From: Histophilus somni
GTDB taxonomy: Bacteria; Pseudomonadota; Gammaproteobacteria; Enterobacterales; Pasteurellaceae
Assembly (NCBI RefSeq): GCF_014202395.1
Contig: NZ_JACHGQ010000010.1
Span: 18,046 to 82,045 of the forward strand
DNA length: 64,000 bases
Direction: 5' to 3'
Every line of letters starts with the position of its first letter. The first letter of the stretch is position 1. The position numbers were made by a program, and so were the translations under genes. Positions 1 through 11,965 of this stretch are shown here, piece by piece. The notes under the pieces are model-generated. The model searched no databases. It was not told the origin of the DNA and was given only the letters and a program-made list of their open reading frames with translations.

Positions 1-1
1 G

Positions 2-43
2 AAAACCGTTTTAGATCAATTTAAAGCAAATGTTGCATGGTAA
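2..43 (+). CDS. atpA: ATP synthase F1 alpha subunit, C-terminal end (partial)
   Basis: Only the last 13 codons and a TAA stop lie in the window, reading TVLDQFKANVAW at the end. This resembles the usual end of alpha subunits (a DxFK stretch followed by a terminal Trp). It is followed 23 bases later by the gamma subunit gene, which is the standard alpha-gamma-beta-epsilon order. The assignment rests mainly on this context, because the fragment is too short to carry a domain. Confidence 0.75.
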   Translation, partial: KTVLDQFKANVAW

Positions 44-66
44 TAGTTAATTAACGGAGAAATAAA

Positions 67-2323
<2,257 letters not shown>

Positions 2324-2365
2324 TTACTTCAAGACTGATTAACAGCAAACTTGAAGGAGAAAAAG

Positions 2366-2794
2366 ATGGCGACATTTAAATTAATCGTAGTAAGTGCAGA
2401 ACAACATATTTTTAATGGTGAAGTTAAAGGCATTCAAGCTACAGGTTCTGAAGGTGAGTTGGGTATTTTAGCCGGACATTTACCCTTACTTACCGCTATC
2501 AAGCCGGGTATTATAAAAATTACTCTTGAAGATGATACTGAGGAAGTTATTTACATTTCAGGAGGTTTTTTGGAGGTTCAACCAACAATTGTAACTGTTT
2601 TAGCTGATGTTGCTATTCGTGGTAAGGAACTTGATAGAGAACGTATTTTGGAGGCGAAACGTAAGGCTGAACAAAATATTGTTTCTGGTGCCAAAGATGC
2701 TAATTATGAAATGTTGGTATCTAAACTTTCAAGAGAATTGGCAAAATTACGTGCTTATGAATTAACAGATCGTTTAACACAAAGAAAACGTTAA
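2366..2794 (+). CDS. atpC: F1Fo ATP synthase epsilon subunit
   Basis: Epsilon sits on the gamma shaft, regulates F1 ATPase activity and helps join F1 to Fo. The 142 residues consist of an N-terminal beta-sandwich ([18 protein letters not shown] through the [22 protein letters not shown] segment) and a C-terminal helical hairpin with many Lys and Arg. The ATG at 2366 is preferred over an in-frame TTG at 2351 because GAAGGAGA lies 7 bases upstream and ATF is the family N-terminus. It is the last gene of the operon and a strong hairpin terminator follows. Confidence 0.95.
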   Translation: MATFKLIVVSAEQHIFNGEVKGIQATGSEGELGILAGHLPLLTAIKPGIIKITLEDDTEEVIYISGGFLEVQPTIVTVLADVAIRGKELDRERILEAKRKAEQNIVSGAKDANYEMLVSKLSRELAKLRAYELTDRLTQRKR

Positions 2795-2807
2795 TCTTAT
2801 AAATAAG

Positions 2808-2832
2808 AAAACCGCCAAAAGGCGGTTTTTTG
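2808..2832 (+). terminator. Rho-independent terminator of the atp operon
   Basis: A perfect 9-bp stem AAAACCGCC / GGCGGTTTT with an AAAA loop runs into a T tract, 13 bases after the atpC stop. Confidence 0.9.
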
Positions 2833-2982
2833 TTGATGTAATGAAAGAGTATGCAATAAAAAAACAGAGTTGAGTAATAAAAAATCTATTTTTGATGTAA
2901 GATAAAAATAAAATCTGTTTTTTATTAATGAAAATATAGTGTTATACATCAAATATCAAATAGTAAAAATAAGGATAAACTT

Positions 2983-3294
2983 ATGTCGATACAAAAAGTC
3001 CTAGAAAAAAAGCTATTACAAGAATTTTCACCGCACTTTTTACAGATAGAAAATGAAAGTTATATGCACAGCTCAGGTCGAGGTGCTAACTCTCATTTTA
3101 AATTAGTTGTTGTGAGCAATAGGTTTTCATCCTTGACAAAAGTCGCTCGTCATCGTTTAGTTTACTCATTGTTTAGTAGTGAGTTACAACAAGGTATTCA
3201 TGCTTTAGCTTTACATTTATATAGTCCTGAAGAATGGGAAAAATTAGGCAAAGTTTTTCCAAAGTCGCCTAATTGTTCAGATATTGGTCAGTAA
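2983..3294 (+). CDS. bolA: BolA family protein
   Basis: This 103-residue protein has the BolA fold signature. SYMHSSGRGANSHFKLVVVS matches the conserved H-x(4-6)-SHFK stretch, and ARHRLVYSLFSSEL matches the RHRxVYxxL helix. BolA proteins work with monothiol glutaredoxins in iron-sulfur cluster handling, and E. coli BolA also acts as a morphogene and transcription factor. The start ATG follows AAGGATAAACTT. It stands alone between the atp and nqr operons. BolA is preferred to the IbaG paralogue because of the extended N-terminus, which is a moderately firm distinction. Confidence 0.85.
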   Translation: MSIQKVLEKKLLQEFSPHFLQIENESYMHSSGRGANSHFKLVVVSNRFSSLTKVARHRLVYSLFSSELQQGIHALALHLYSPEEWEKLGKVFPKSPNCSDIGQ

Positions 3295-3391
3295 CTCTTT
3301 AGCAATATTTTGGTTTAGAATTGATTTTTTTACAAAAATAGATCAAAAATTTCATAAAAAAACATAAAAAAAGGTGTCTAAAGTGGAATCG

Positions 3392-3417
3392 GAGTCATTA
3401 TTTAGTTAAAATGACTC
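3392..3417. promoter_or_regulatory. Inverted repeat upstream of the nqr operon
   Basis: GAGTCATT and AATGACTC form a perfect 8-bp dyad around a 10-base A+T spacer that contains TTTAGTTAA. No T tract follows, so it looks more like a protein-binding site than a terminator. The surrounding gap 3295-3621 otherwise holds only A+T-rich sequence and the candidate promoter at 3566. Confidence 0.3.
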
Positions 3418-3565
3418 GTTGATTTTTAGTAAATTTTTAATTTATTGTTTCTATCATTAAGCTAGGTACAGTAAAAAACAGAATTTGAGTTTTATTTTTA
3501 TGTGATTGATGCGGATAAATTGATTTTTAGTAGTTCGTCGGCTGAAATCATTACTCAAGACGCGG

Positions 3566-3594
3566 TTGTTACTTTTTTGTTACAACTATATTTT
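3566..3594 (+). promoter_or_regulatory. Candidate sigma-70 promoter of nqrABCDEF
   Basis: TTGTTA and TATTTT are separated by 17 bases, which would start transcription near 3601, about 20 bases before nqrA. The -35 and -10 match the consensus only partly. The NqrA start itself has a poor ribosome-binding site. Confidence 0.4.
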
Positions 3595-3621
3595 AATCTA
3601 ACGAAAAGTAGTGCAAACAAT

Positions 3622-4962
3622 ATGATTACAATTAAAAAAGGCTTGGATCTTCCTATTGCAGGAAAACCAGAACAAGTAATCCATAACGGCAATGCTGTTA
3701 AAGAAGTTGCTTTGCTTGGCGAAGAGTATGTGGGTATGCGACCTTCGATGAAGGTGCGTGAAGGTGATGTAGTGAAAAAAGGTCAGGTACTTTTTGAAGA
3801 CAAAAAAAATCCTGGTATTGTATTTACCGCACCTGCAAGTGGTACTGTAACTGCGATCAATCGTGGTGCTAAGCGAGTTTTACAATCTGTGGTAATTAAA
3901 GTGGAAGGTAATGAACAAATTACCTTTACTCAATATAATGAAGATGAATTGAAAAAATTGACTTCAGACCAAGTTCGTCAAAATTTACAATCTTCTGGTT
4001 TATGGACCGCACTTCGTACGCGTCCTTTCAGTAAAGTACCTGCGAGTGATGCGGTACCTTCTTCTATTTTTGTTAATGCAATGGATACAAATCCATTATC
4101 AGCAAATCCTGAAATTGTTTTAAAAGAACATTGGCAGGATTTTACTGATGGATTAACCGTTTTAAGTCGTTTACATGAAGGCAAATTACATTTGTGTAAA
4201 GCTGGTGATAGTAATATCCCAACGATTGATTTACCTAACTTAGCTGTTCATGATTTTAGTGGACCACATCCAGCAGGATTAAGTGGTACACATATACATT
4301 TTATTGATCCTGTTAGTGCAACTAAATCAGTTTGGTATTTAAATTATCAAGATGTTATTGCTATCGGTAAATTATTTACTACAGGTGAAATTTATACTGA
4401 CCGAGTGGTTTCTTTAGCTGGACCACAAGTTAAAAATCCTCGTTTAATTCGTACGCAGTTAGGTGCAAATCTTTCACATTTAACGGAAAATGAATTAAGT
4501 GCGGGTGAAAATCGAGTTATTTCCGGTTCAGTGTTAAGTGGTAATACAGCAATCGGTCCATATAACTATTTGGGACGTTATGCTTTGCAAGTATCTGTTA
4601 TTGCTGAAGGTCGTGAGAAAGAATTTTTAGGCTGGATTATGCCTGGAAAAAACAAATTTTCCATTACTCGAACAGTACTAGGACATTTCAGCAGTAAATT
4701 ATTTAATTTTACTTCCGCAGTAAATGGTGGCCATCGTGCTATGGTACCGATTGGTGCATATGAGCGTGTTGTTCCTCTAGATATTATACCTACATTATTA
4801 TTACGTGATTTAGCATCAGGTGATACGGATAGTGCACAGGCTTTAGGCTGTCTTGAATTGGATGAAGAAGATTTGGCTTTATGCACTTTCGTTTGTCCGG
4901 GTAAAAATGAATATGGTCCGATGTTACGTGCAGCATTAGATAAGATCGAGAAGGAAGGTTAA
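3622..4962 (+). CDS. nqrA: Na+-translocating NADH:quinone reductase subunit A
   Basis: NqrA is the large peripheral cytoplasmic subunit of the six-subunit sodium pump that oxidises NADH and reduces ubiquinone, and it contributes to the quinone end of the complex. The 446-residue product begins [16 protein letters not shown], the family N-terminus, followed by the biotinyl-lipoyl-like segment [18 protein letters not shown]. The frame is open further upstream to a GTG at 3502, but that extension has no family resemblance and would start inside the promoter, so the ATG at 3622 is used. No strong Shine-Dalgarno is visible. It is the first gene of nqrABCDEF, and nqrB starts 2 bases after its stop. 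Confidence 0.95.
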   Translation: MITIKKGLDLPIAGKPEQVIHNGNAVKEVALLGEEYVGMRPSMKVREGDVVKKGQVLFEDKKNPGIVFTAPASGTVTAINRGAKRVLQSVVIKVEGNEQITFTQYNEDELKKLTSDQVRQNLQSSGLWTALRTRPFSKVPASDAVPSSIFVNAMDTNPLSANPEIVLKEHWQDFTDGLTVLSRLHEGKLHLCKAGDSNIPTIDLPNLAVHDFSGPHPAGLSGTHIHFIDPVSATKSVWYLNYQDVIAIGKLFTTGEIYTDRVVSLAGPQVKNPRLIRTQLGANLSHLTENELSAGENRVISGSVLSGNTAIGPYNYLGRYALQVSVIAEGREKEFLGWIMPGKNKFSITRTVLGHFSSKLFNFTSAVNGGHRAMVPIGAYERVVPLDIIPTLLLRDLASGDTDSAQALGCLELDEEDLALCTFVCPGKNEYGPMLRAALDKIEKEG

Positions 4963-4964
4963 AA

Positions 4965-6203
4965 ATGGGTTTAAAACATCTTTTAGAGAAAATGGAACCT
5001 GCTTTTTTGCCGGGTGGTAAATATGAAAAATGGTATGCATTGTTCGAAGCGACAGCGACATTTTTATATACGCCGGGTACAGTAACAGGTAAATCTTCAC
5101 ATGTTCGTGATGCATTGGACTCAAAACGTATGATGGTGCTTGTTTGGCTTGCATTATTCCCTGCAATGTTTTACGGAATGTATAATGTTGGTGCACAATC
5201 AATTCTTGCATTAAGTGTTGGTGATTTTTCTGCAAACTTAGCTCAAAATGTAGCTAATGATTGGCACTTTGCATTAGCAAACATGCTTGGTTTAGTGTCT
5301 ATTGATGCTGGTGTTTTAGCTAAAATGGCATTAGGTGCAATTTTCTTTTTACCAATTTACATAACTGTCTTTTTGGTCGGTGGATTTTGGGAAGTTTTAT
5401 TTGCAATGGTGCGTAAACATGAAATTAATGAAGGTTTCTTTGTTACATCTATTTTATTAGCATTGATTGTTCCCCCTACATTACCATTATGGCAAGCGGC
5501 ATTGGCAACAACCTTTGGTGTTGTCGTTGCAAAAGAAGTGTTTGGCGGTGTTGGTAAGAATTTCATGAATCCAGCATTAGCAGGTCGAGCGTTTTTATTT
5601 TTTGCTTACCCGGCTCAAATTTCTGGAGACTTGGTTTGGACAGCTGCGGATAGCTTCTCTGGTGCGACCGCACTTTCTCAATGGGCTGCAGGTGGACAAG
5701 TTGCATTAAAACATGTTGCAACAGGCGAGCCTATTACTTGGATGGATGCTTTTTTAGGTAATATTCCAGGTTCTATAGGTGAGGTTTCTACTTTTGCTTT
5801 ATTAATTGGAGCTGCAATTATCGTTTTTGCTCGAATTGCATCTTGGCGGATTATTGCTGGTGTGATGATTGGTATGATTGCAACTTCAACTTTATTCAAT
5901 ATTATTGGATCTGAAACTAATCCATTATTTGCAATGCAATGGTATTGGCATTTTGTATTAGGCGGTTTTGCATTAGGTATGTTTTTTATGGCAACAGATC
6001 CTGTTTCAGCCGCATTTACTAATAAAGGTAAATGGTTATATGGTGCATTAATTGGTGTGATGGCTGTAATTATCCGTGTGGCAAATCCAGCATATCCTGA
6101 AGGTATGATGCTGGCTATTTTATTTGCTAATTTATTCGCACCGTTATTTGACTACCTTGTTGTTCAAGCAAATATTAAACGTCGGAGATCTCGCAATGGC
6201 TAA
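4965..6203 (+). CDS. nqrB: Na+-translocating NADH:quinone reductase subunit B
   Basis: This 412-residue integral membrane subunit carries covalently bound FMN and riboflavin and forms part of the sodium channel. The flavinylation motif SGATAL is present, with the acceptor threonine at residue 235, and several hydrophobic segments follow. The stretch [24 protein letters not shown] is conserved in NqrB and RnfD (only its first part is needed to recognise it). The codons of the flavinylation site form a perfect uptake signal core. The gene overlaps the start of nqrC by 8 bases, which suggests translational coupling. Confidence 0.96.
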   Translation: MGLKHLLEKMEPAFLPGGKYEKWYALFEATATFLYTPGTVTGKSSHVRDALDSKRMMVLVWLALFPAMFYGMYNVGAQSILALSVGDFSANLAQNVANDWHFALANMLGLVSIDAGVLAKMALGAIFFLPIYITVFLVGGFWEVLFAMVRKHEINEGFFVTSILLALIVPPTLPLWQAALATTFGVVVAKEVFGGVGKNFMNPALAGRAFLFFAYPAQISGDLVWTAADSFSGATALSQWAAGGQVALKHVATGEPITWMDAFLGNIPGSIGEVSTFALLIGAAIIVFARIASWRIIAGVMIGMIATSTLFNIIGSETNPLFAMQWYWHFVLGGFALGMFFMATDPVSAAFTNKGKWLYGALIGVMAVIIRVANPAYPEGMMLAILFANLFAPLFDYLVVQANIKRRRSRNG

Positions 6204-6972
6204 ATTTAATAAAGATAGTGTTGGAGGAACAATTTCGATTGTTGTTCTGTTGAGTTTAGCTTGTTCTGTTATTGTTGCTGGTTCTGCGGTATTGTTAAAA
6301 CCAACACAAGAAGAACAAAAACAACTTGATAAGCAAAAAAATATTTTAAGTGTTGCAGGATTATTGCAAAAAGATACAAAAGCCGGTCAAATTAAAGATA
6401 TTTTTACTAAGAATATTGAAGCTCGTTGTGTGGAATTAAATTCTGGTGATTATGTAAAATGTCCTACCGGTTTTGATGCAAAATCTGCAGCGAAAGATTC
6501 CGCTCAAAATGTTTCTATTGCCCCTCAAGATGATAAAGCTGGTTTACGTCAACGTGCTAAATTAGCGGAAGTTTATCTTGTTAAAGATGAGAACAATCAG
6601 ATAAACCAAATTGTTTTACCTGTGTATGGTACGGGTTTGTGGTCGGTAATGTATGGTTTTGTTTCAATTCAACCGGATGGTAATACAATTAAAGGTATTA
6701 CATTCTATGACCATGGTGAAACACCTGGGTTGGGAGGCGAAATTGAAAATCCAAAATGGCAAGCTAAATTTGTTGGTAAATTACTGCTTGATGAAGAAAA
6801 TCAACCGGCTATTCGTGTAGGTAAAGGCGCATCGTCTGATGCACAACATGGAATTGATAGTCTTTCCGGTGCAACATTAACTTCTAAAGGAGTTCAAGGT
6901 ACGTTTGATTATTGGTTTGGTGCTAATGGCTTTGGTCCATATTTAGCAAAACTAAAAAAGGGGGCTAACTAA
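6196..6972 (+). CDS. nqrC: Na+-translocating NADH:quinone reductase subunit C
   Basis: NqrC has one N-terminal membrane anchor (about residues 11-31) and a periplasmic domain that carries a covalent FMN. The flavinylation motif [10 protein letters not shown] is near the C-terminus, with the acceptor threonine at residue 227. The product has 258 residues when started at the ATG at 6196, which gives [12 protein letters not shown] longer open frame from 6124 lies wholly inside nqrB and is rejected. The likely ribosome site is CGGAG at 6183. ApbE, encoded 3 kb downstream, is the expected flavin transferase. Confidence 0.96.
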   Translation: MAKFNKDSVGGTISIVVLLSLACSVIVAGSAVLLKPTQEEQKQLDKQKNILSVAGLLQKDTKAGQIKDIFTKNIEARCVELNSGDYVKCPTGFDAKSAAKDSAQNVSIAPQDDKAGLRQRAKLAEVYLVKDENNQINQIVLPVYGTGLWSVMYGFVSIQPDGNTIKGITFYDHGETPGLGGEIENPKWQAKFVGKLLLDEENQPAIRVGKGASSDAQHGIDSLSGATLTSKGVQGTFDYWFGANGFGPYLAKLKKGAN

Positions 6973-7595
6973 TGGCAAATGCAAATATTAAAAAGTTATT
7001 ATTATCACCGATTACTGATAATAATCCGATTGCATTACAAATTTTAGGTATTTGTTCTGCGTTGGCGGTAACAACCAAACTTGAAACAGCAGTTGTTATG
7101 GCAATTGCGGTAAGTCTTGTTACAGCTTTTTCAAGCTTTTTTATTTCTTTAATCCGTAATTATATTCCGAACAGTATTCGTATAATTGTCCAAATGGCAA
7201 TTATTGCTTCGTTAGTAATTTTGGTTGATCAAATTTTACGTGCGTATGCTTATGGGTTATCAAAACAACTTTCAGTTTTTGTGGGGTTGATTATCACAAA
7301 CTGTATTGTGATGGGACGTGCGGAGGCTTTTGCAATGAAATCTGCACCAATAGAAAGTTTTGTTGACGGTATTGGTAATGGTTTAGGCTATGGAGCAATT
7401 TTAGTTACTGTCGCTTTTATTCGAGAATTAATTGGTTCAGGTAAATTATTTGGTATGACTATTTTTCAAACTATCCAAGATGGTGGATGGTATCAAACCA
7501 ATGGTTTATTCTTATTAGCACCAAGTGCATTCTTTATTATCGGTTTCATTATTTGGGGTCTGAGAACATGGAAACCGGAACAGGTGGAGAAATAA
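6972..7595 (+). CDS. nqrD: Na+-translocating NADH:quinone reductase subunit D
   Basis: This 207-residue integral membrane protein has about six hydrophobic segments and belongs to the NqrD/RnfE family. The conserved [12 protein letters not shown] segment (with its Cys) lies near the middle. In the complex it pairs with NqrE, and conserved cysteines of the two subunits hold an intramembrane iron-sulfur centre. The ATG overlaps the nqrC stop (TAATG), so the two are translationally coupled. nqrE begins 3 bases after its stop. Confidence 0.96.
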   Translation: MANANIKKLLLSPITDNNPIALQILGICSALAVTTKLETAVVMAIAVSLVTAFSSFFISLIRNYIPNSIRIIVQMAIIASLVILVDQILRAYAYGLSKQLSVFVGLIITNCIVMGRAEAFAMKSAPIESFVDGIGNGLGYGAILVTVAFIRELIGSGKLFGMTIFQTIQDGGWYQTNGLFLLAPSAFFIIGFIIWGLRTWKPEQVEK

Positions 7596-7598
7596 TTT

Positions 7599-8195
7599 AT
7601 GGAACATTATATTAGCCTTTTCGTAAAATCCGTATTTATCGAAAACATGGCTCTTTCTTTCTTCCTTGGTATGTGTACATTCCTTGCAGTTTCAAAGAAA
7701 GTATCAACAGCTTTTGGTTTAGGTGTTGCGGTGACTGTTGTATTAGGTATTTCTGTGCCTGTAAATCAATTGGTTTATTCTCTCATTCTTAAAGATGGAG
7801 CTTTAATTGATGGTGTTGATTTAAGTTTCTTAAATTTCATCACTTTCATTGGGGTAATTGCTGCATTAGTTCAAATTCTTGAAATGATTTTAGACAAATA
7901 TTTCCCCGCACTTTATAACGCATTAGGGATTTTCCTTCCTTTAATTACGGTAAACTGTGCAATCTTTGGTGGGGTATCTTTTATGGTTCAGCGTGACTAT
8001 AACTTTGCCGAGTCTGTTGTTTATGGTATTGGTGCAGGGACCGGTTGGATGTTAGCTATAGTTGCTCTTGCCGGTATTACAGAGAAAATGAAATATGCTG
8101 ATGTTCCGGCAGGTCTTCGTGGGTTAGGTATTACTTTCATCACTGTTGGCTTAATGGCTCTTGGGTTTATGTCATTTTCCGGTGTTCAGTTGTAA
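7599..8195 (+). CDS. nqrE: Na+-translocating NADH:quinone reductase subunit E
   Basis: A 198-residue membrane protein with six predicted helices, of the NqrE/RnfA family. The start [20 protein letters not shown] and the [10 protein letters not shown] segment are typical, and the Cys of the latter mirrors the Cys of NqrD. Its role is in electron transfer across the membrane and sodium translocation. It lies tightly packed between nqrD and nqrF. Confidence 0.96.
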   Translation: MEHYISLFVKSVFIENMALSFFLGMCTFLAVSKKVSTAFGLGVAVTVVLGISVPVNQLVYSLILKDGALIDGVDLSFLNFITFIGVIAALVQILEMILDKYFPALYNALGIFLPLITVNCAIFGGVSFMVQRDYNFAESVVYGIGAGTGWMLAIVALAGITEKMKYADVPAGLRGLGITFITVGLMALGFMSFSGVQL

Positions 8196-8209
8196 TAGGG
8201 GATACTTAA

Positions 8210-9433
8210 ATGGAAATTACTCTTGGTATTGCAATGTTTACTGTTATCGTTTTAGCTTTAGCTGTACTTATTTTGTTTGCTAAATCTAAATTGGTAAATT
8301 CAGGGGACATTACTATTGAAATTAATGATGATCCTGGTAAAGCTATTAACTTACCAGCAGGTGGTAAATTATTAGGTGCATTGGCAAATAAAGGTATCTT
8401 TGTATCCTCTGCTTGTGGGGGCGGTGGTTCTTGTGGTCAATGTATCGTGAAAGTTACTGAAGGTGGAGGAGATATTCTGCCGACAGAACTTTCACATATT
8501 TCAAAGCGTGAAGCTAAAGAAGGTTATCGTCTTTCTTGTCAAGTAAATGTGAAGAACAGTATGAAGATTGAGTTACCAGAAGAAGTTTTTGGTGTGAAAA
8601 AATGGGAATGTACTGTTATTTCTAATGACAATAAGGCAACTTTTATCAAAGAGCTTAAACTTCAAATACCTGAAGGTGAAGAAGTACCATTCCGTGCTGG
8701 TGGTTACATCCAAATTGAAGCAGAACCACACACTGTTCACTATAAAGATTTTGATATTCCAAAAGAATACCACGAAGATTGGGATAAATTTGATTTATGG
8801 CGTTATACTTCAAAAGTGGACGAGCATATTATTCGTGCTTACTCTATGGCTTCATATCCAGAAGAGAAAGGTATCATAATGCTAAATGTTCGTATTGCAA
8901 CACCTCCACCACGTAATCCTGATGTACCGCCAGGTCAAATGTCTTCTTACATTTGGTCTTTGAAAGAAGGAGATAAAGTTACTATTTCAGGTCCATTTGG
9001 TGAATTTTTTGCTAAAGAAACTGATAATGAGATGGTCTTTATCGGTGGGGGTGCGGGTATGGCACCAATGAGATCACATATTTTTGATCAATTAAAACGT
9101 TTAAAATCAAAACGTAAAATGTCATTTTGGTATGGTGCTCGTTCTAAACGTGAAATGTTCTATGTGGAAGATTTTGATATGCTTCAAGCCGAAAACGATA
9201 ACTTTGTATGGCATGTGGCTCTTTCTGATCCACTTCCTGAAGATGATTGGGATGGTTACACAGGCTTTATTCATAATGTTCTTTATGAAAACTACTTGAA
9301 AAATCATGAAGCACCGGAAGATTGTGAATACTATATGTGTGGACCTCCGGTGATGAATGCTGCGGTAATTAAGATGTTAAAAGATCTTGGTGTTGAAGAT
9401 GAAAATATCTTATTAGATGATTTTGGTGGCTGA
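8210..9433 (+). CDS. nqrF: Na+-translocating NADH:quinone reductase subunit F
   Basis: NqrF is the NADH-oxidising entry point of the complex. Its domains in order are an N-terminal membrane helix (about residues 4-24), a ferredoxin-like 2Fe-2S domain with cysteines at 69, 75, 78 and 110, an FAD domain with RAYSMASYP, and an NADH-binding domain with [12 protein letters not shown] and a late CGPPVM motif. Its 407 residues match the family length. It is the last of the six structural genes. A USS-type inverted repeat follows, then msrA. Confidence 0.97.
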   Translation: MEITLGIAMFTVIVLALAVLILFAKSKLVNSGDITIEINDDPGKAINLPAGGKLLGALANKGIFVSSACGGGGSCGQCIVKVTEGGGDILPTELSHISKREAKEGYRLSCQVNVKNSMKIELPEEVFGVKKWECTVISNDNKATFIKELKLQIPEGEEVPFRAGGYIQIEAEPHTVHYKDFDIPKEYHEDWDKFDLWRYTSKVDEHIIRAYSMASYPEEKGIIMLNVRIATPPPRNPDVPPGQMSSYIWSLKEGDKVTISGPFGEFFAKETDNEMVFIGGGAGMAPMRSHIFDQLKRLKSKRKMSFWYGARSKREMFYVEDFDMLQAENDNFVWHVALSDPLPEDDWDGYTGFIHNVLYENYLKNHEAPEDCEYYMCGPPVMNAAVIKMLKDLGVEDENILLDDFGG

Positions 9434-9448
9434 TCTTAAATGATCAAT

Positions 9449-9491
9449 AAAGTGCGGTCAGATTTCATAAATTTTTGAAGCTGACCGCTTT
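9449..9491. terminator. USS-based hairpin after nqrF
   Basis: AAAGTGCGGTCAG pairs with CTGACCGCTTT around a loop of about 19 bases. The left arm is a full uptake signal and the right arm an imperfect one. The following sequence has only a short T run, so termination may be partial and allow read-through to msrA. Confidence 0.5.
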
Positions 9492-9537
9492 GTATTTTAT
9501 TTAAACTAATTATATACTTGCATAAAGGGAATTACGT

Positions 9538-10050
9538 ATGAGCAACAAAGCTATTTATCTTGCGGGAGGTTGTTTTTGGGGAGTAGAGGGCTATTTTCAT
9601 CGTATTGATGGTGTGTTGGATGCTATTTCAGGTTATGCAAATGGTAAAACTGAAAATCCAAGTTACCAAGATGTGTTATACAATAATACTGGTCATGCGG
9701 AAACGGTTAAAGTGATCTATGAGCAAAATAAATTAAGTTTAGAGGATATTTTGCAATATTATTTCCGAGTAATTGATCCTACTAGTTTAAATCAACAAGG
9801 TAATGATAAAGGAACACAATATAGAACAGGTATTTACTATACCGATCCACAGGATAGAGAAATTATTTTAACCGCTCTTACACAAGAACAGAAAAAATAC
9901 AGTAAACCAATTGTTGTTGAGGTGTTGCCTTTACAACGATTTGATCCAGCGGAAGAATACCATCAGGATTATTTATTAAAAAATCCTAATGGCTATTGTC
10001 ATATTGATATTAAAAAGGCTGATGAACCTTTAGTAAAAACTTATAAATAG
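9538..10050 (+). CDS. msrA: Peptide methionine (S)-S-oxide reductase MsrA
   Basis: MsrA reduces the S-diastereomer of methionine sulfoxide, free or in proteins, using thioredoxin. The catalytic GCFWG motif is at residues 11-15 (nucleophile Cys12). The downstream [10 protein letters not shown] and HAETV segments are conserved. With 170 residues it is a single-domain enzyme: there is no fused MsrB domain and no signal peptide, so it acts in the cytoplasm. It lies between nqrF and apbE, inside what is usually a purely NQR-related neighbourhood, and apbE follows after 15 bases. Confidence 0.95.
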   Translation: MSNKAIYLAGGCFWGVEGYFHRIDGVLDAISGYANGKTENPSYQDVLYNNTGHAETVKVIYEQNKLSLEDILQYYFRVIDPTSLNQQGNDKGTQYRTGIYYTDPQDREIILTALTQEQKKYSKPIVVEVLPLQRFDPAEEYHQDYLLKNPNGYCHIDIKKADEPLVKTYK

Positions 10051-10065
10051 GATAAACCGCACTTT

Positions 10066-11115
10066 ATGACTAAGAAATTATTATTAAATTTAATAAATAT
10101 ATTTGCGTTGGTATTTTTACTTAGTGCTTGCCAAAAAGAAGCTGAGTTAGTGTCATTAAATGGTAGAACCATGGGTACAACTTACCATATCAAATATATT
10201 GATAATGGCAAGACTAAGTTAAGAGTACAAAAAATGCACGAAGGCATTGAAGGTATCTTACAAGATGTAAATGCTAAAATGTCCACTTATATTCCTAATT
10301 CAGAGTTAAGTGTGTTCAACAAAAACAAGGAGATAAATAATCCTATTGAAATTTCCGCAGATTTGGCTTTTGTAGTTGCTGAAGCAATAAAGTTAAATCA
10401 AATTACTCAAGGTGCTCTAGATGTAACAGTTGGTCCTATTGTGAACTTATGGGGGTTTGGACCGGAAAAACGGGTAGAAAAAGCACCCACACCGGAGCAA
10501 ATAGCTGAACGAAAAGCCTGGGTAGGTATTGAGAAAGTTAGACTAACACAAAAAGACAATAAATTCTTTTTGACCAAATCTGTGCCGCAGATTTATATTG
10601 ATTTATCTTCTATTGCTAAAGGTTTTGGTGTCGATAAAGTTGCTGATTATATTGCTGAGCAAGGTATTACTGACTACTTAGTGGAAATTGGCGGTGAGAT
10701 TCGAGCAAATGGTCATAATGCTGAAAATAAAGCTTGGCAAATAGCTATTGAAAAGCCAACCTTTGATGGAACTCGATCTGTATCACAAGTTGTCGGTTTA
10801 CAAGATTTGGCTATGGCAACTTCCGGGGATTATCGCAATTATTTTGAGCAAGATGGAAAACGTTTTTCCCATGAAATAGATCCTACAACTTGCCAGCCCG
10901 TTCAGCATAATTTAGCCTCAATTACAGTCTTATCTAAAAGTGCTATGACTGCAGACGGCTTATCCACAGGTTTATTTGTTTTAGGTGCGGAAAAAGCACT
11001 GGAAATTGCTGAGCAAAATGATTTACCTATTTATTTAACGGTCAAAACTCCACAAGGGTTTGAAAATAAAATGTCCTCTAAATTTGCTGAAATATTATCA
11101 ACTCAGAAAAAATAA
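10066..11115 (+). CDS. apbE: FAD:protein FMN transferase (lipoprotein)
   Basis: ApbE transfers FMN from FAD onto threonines of NqrB and NqrC. The 349-residue product has a lipoprotein signal with lipobox LLSAC (Cys about residue 23), so it is anchored on the periplasmic side. Family motifs follow: GTTYHIKY, the DLSSIAKGFGVDKV segment, EIGGEIRANG and SKSAMTADGLST. A USS lies between it and msrA. The gene order apbE-nqrM downstream of nqrF matches maturation genes travelling with their target complex. Confidence 0.95.
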   Translation: MTKKLLLNLINIFALVFLLSACQKEAELVSLNGRTMGTTYHIKYIDNGKTKLRVQKMHEGIEGILQDVNAKMSTYIPNSELSVFNKNKEINNPIEISADLAFVVAEAIKLNQITQGALDVTVGPIVNLWGFGPEKRVEKAPTPEQIAERKAWVGIEKVRLTQKDNKFFLTKSVPQIYIDLSSIAKGFGVDKVADYIAEQGITDYLVEIGGEIRANGHNAENKAWQIAIEKPTFDGTRSVSQVVGLQDLAMATSGDYRNYFEQDGKRFSHEIDPTTCQPVQHNLASITVLSKSAMTADGLSTGLFVLGAEKALEIAEQNDLPIYLTVKTPQGFENKMSSKFAEILSTQKK

Positions 11116-11124
11116 GGAGTTTCT

Positions 11125-11379
11125 ATGAAATTATTTTTAGTCACTTTTGCTATTTTTGTTTTAGTTATTTTAGGTATGTCTCTTGGTTATATCATAAAGC
11201 GTAAGTCCATTGCTGGAAGTTGTGGTGGTATATCTGCTTTAGGGATGAAAAAAGTCTGTGATTGTGATACTCCATGTGATAACTTGCAGGCTAAACTTGC
11301 TGCTGGTGATGAAGATGCAAAAACTGAATATGAAGAAAAATTTGCGAAAAAACAACCGCAGTTTTATGAGTTGAAATAA
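11125..11379 (+). CDS. nqrM: NQR maturation protein NqrM (DUF539)
   Basis: A small 84-residue protein with one N-terminal membrane helix (about residues 2-23) and a cluster of four cysteines (SCGG, then VCDCDTPC at about residues 47-54). This is the NqrM pattern. NqrM is needed for assembly of active Na+-NQR, probably for delivering iron to the NqrD/E site. It is preceded by AAGGAG and lies 9 bases after apbE, so it is surely in the same transcript. Confidence 0.9.
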   Translation: MKLFLVTFAIFVLVILGMSLGYIIKRKSIAGSCGGISALGMKKVCDCDTPCDNLQAKLAAGDEDAKTEYEEKFAKKQPQFYELK

Positions 11380-11418
11380 CGTTAATATTCTTGATATTTT
11401 TTATCTGGAGAAGCTTTT

Positions 11419-11931
11419 GTGAAAAAATTACTTTTTTTGATACTTGTAATTTCTCAAATTTTTTCTATTGCTTTCGCTGTAGAAAAGAAGACTAACCCAA
11501 AGGAAATAAAGATTGATGGTTCAAGTTATGCACTTATTGCACCAGTGAAGGATGCTGAAAAAATAAAGTATAATTTTATTAAGTTAGATGAAATTTTGGC
11601 TGAGAAATGGAAAATTTCAGAGAAAATTAGTTCCACAGAAGATAAGAAAATTATTGAAGAACAATTTGATAATATTAACAAATTAATGATCGAGCAGGAC
11701 AATATTTTAAAGGATATTTTTCAGCAAGGTTATTATTCTCATACATTATTAGTCAAATTTATTAATATGAGAAAATCTTTTTCCCACAGTTTGAAGAAAG
11801 ATTTTGAACGATTTGTTCAAAAAGAAATTGCAGATAGAAAAGCGGCTGACAGATTTTTACAGATGTTTGATGTAAACACCTCGCAATATGAAAGCGTATT
11901 TATGTTTTTATCTAAAAATTACCTTCAATAA
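11419..11931 (+). CDS. Exported hypothetical protein
   Basis: I do not recognise this protein. It has 170 residues and starts with GTG 8 bases after CTGGAG. A clear Sec signal peptide (KK, then a hydrophobic run ending AFA, cut after about residue 20) sends it to the periplasm. The mature part is Lys/Glu-rich and looks mostly helical, with no cysteine. It sits between nqrM and mnmA, 39 bases after nqrM, and may be in the same transcript. No function can be assigned. Confidence 0.75.
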   Translation: MKKLLFLILVISQIFSIAFAVEKKTNPKEIKIDGSSYALIAPVKDAEKIKYNFIKLDEILAEKWKISEKISSTEDKKIIEEQFDNINKLMIEQDNILKDIFQQGYYSHTLLVKFINMRKSFSHSLKKDFERFVQKEIADRKAADRFLQMFDVNTSQYESVFMFLSKNYLQ

Positions 11932-11965
11932 AAAATTAACTTGATTATTAAAAATAAATAAAAAT

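Noticed and set aside
3502..3621. An N-terminal extension of NqrA from a GTG at 3502
   Set aside because: The extension has no family similarity and overlaps the candidate promoter. The ATG at 3622 gives the normal N-terminus.
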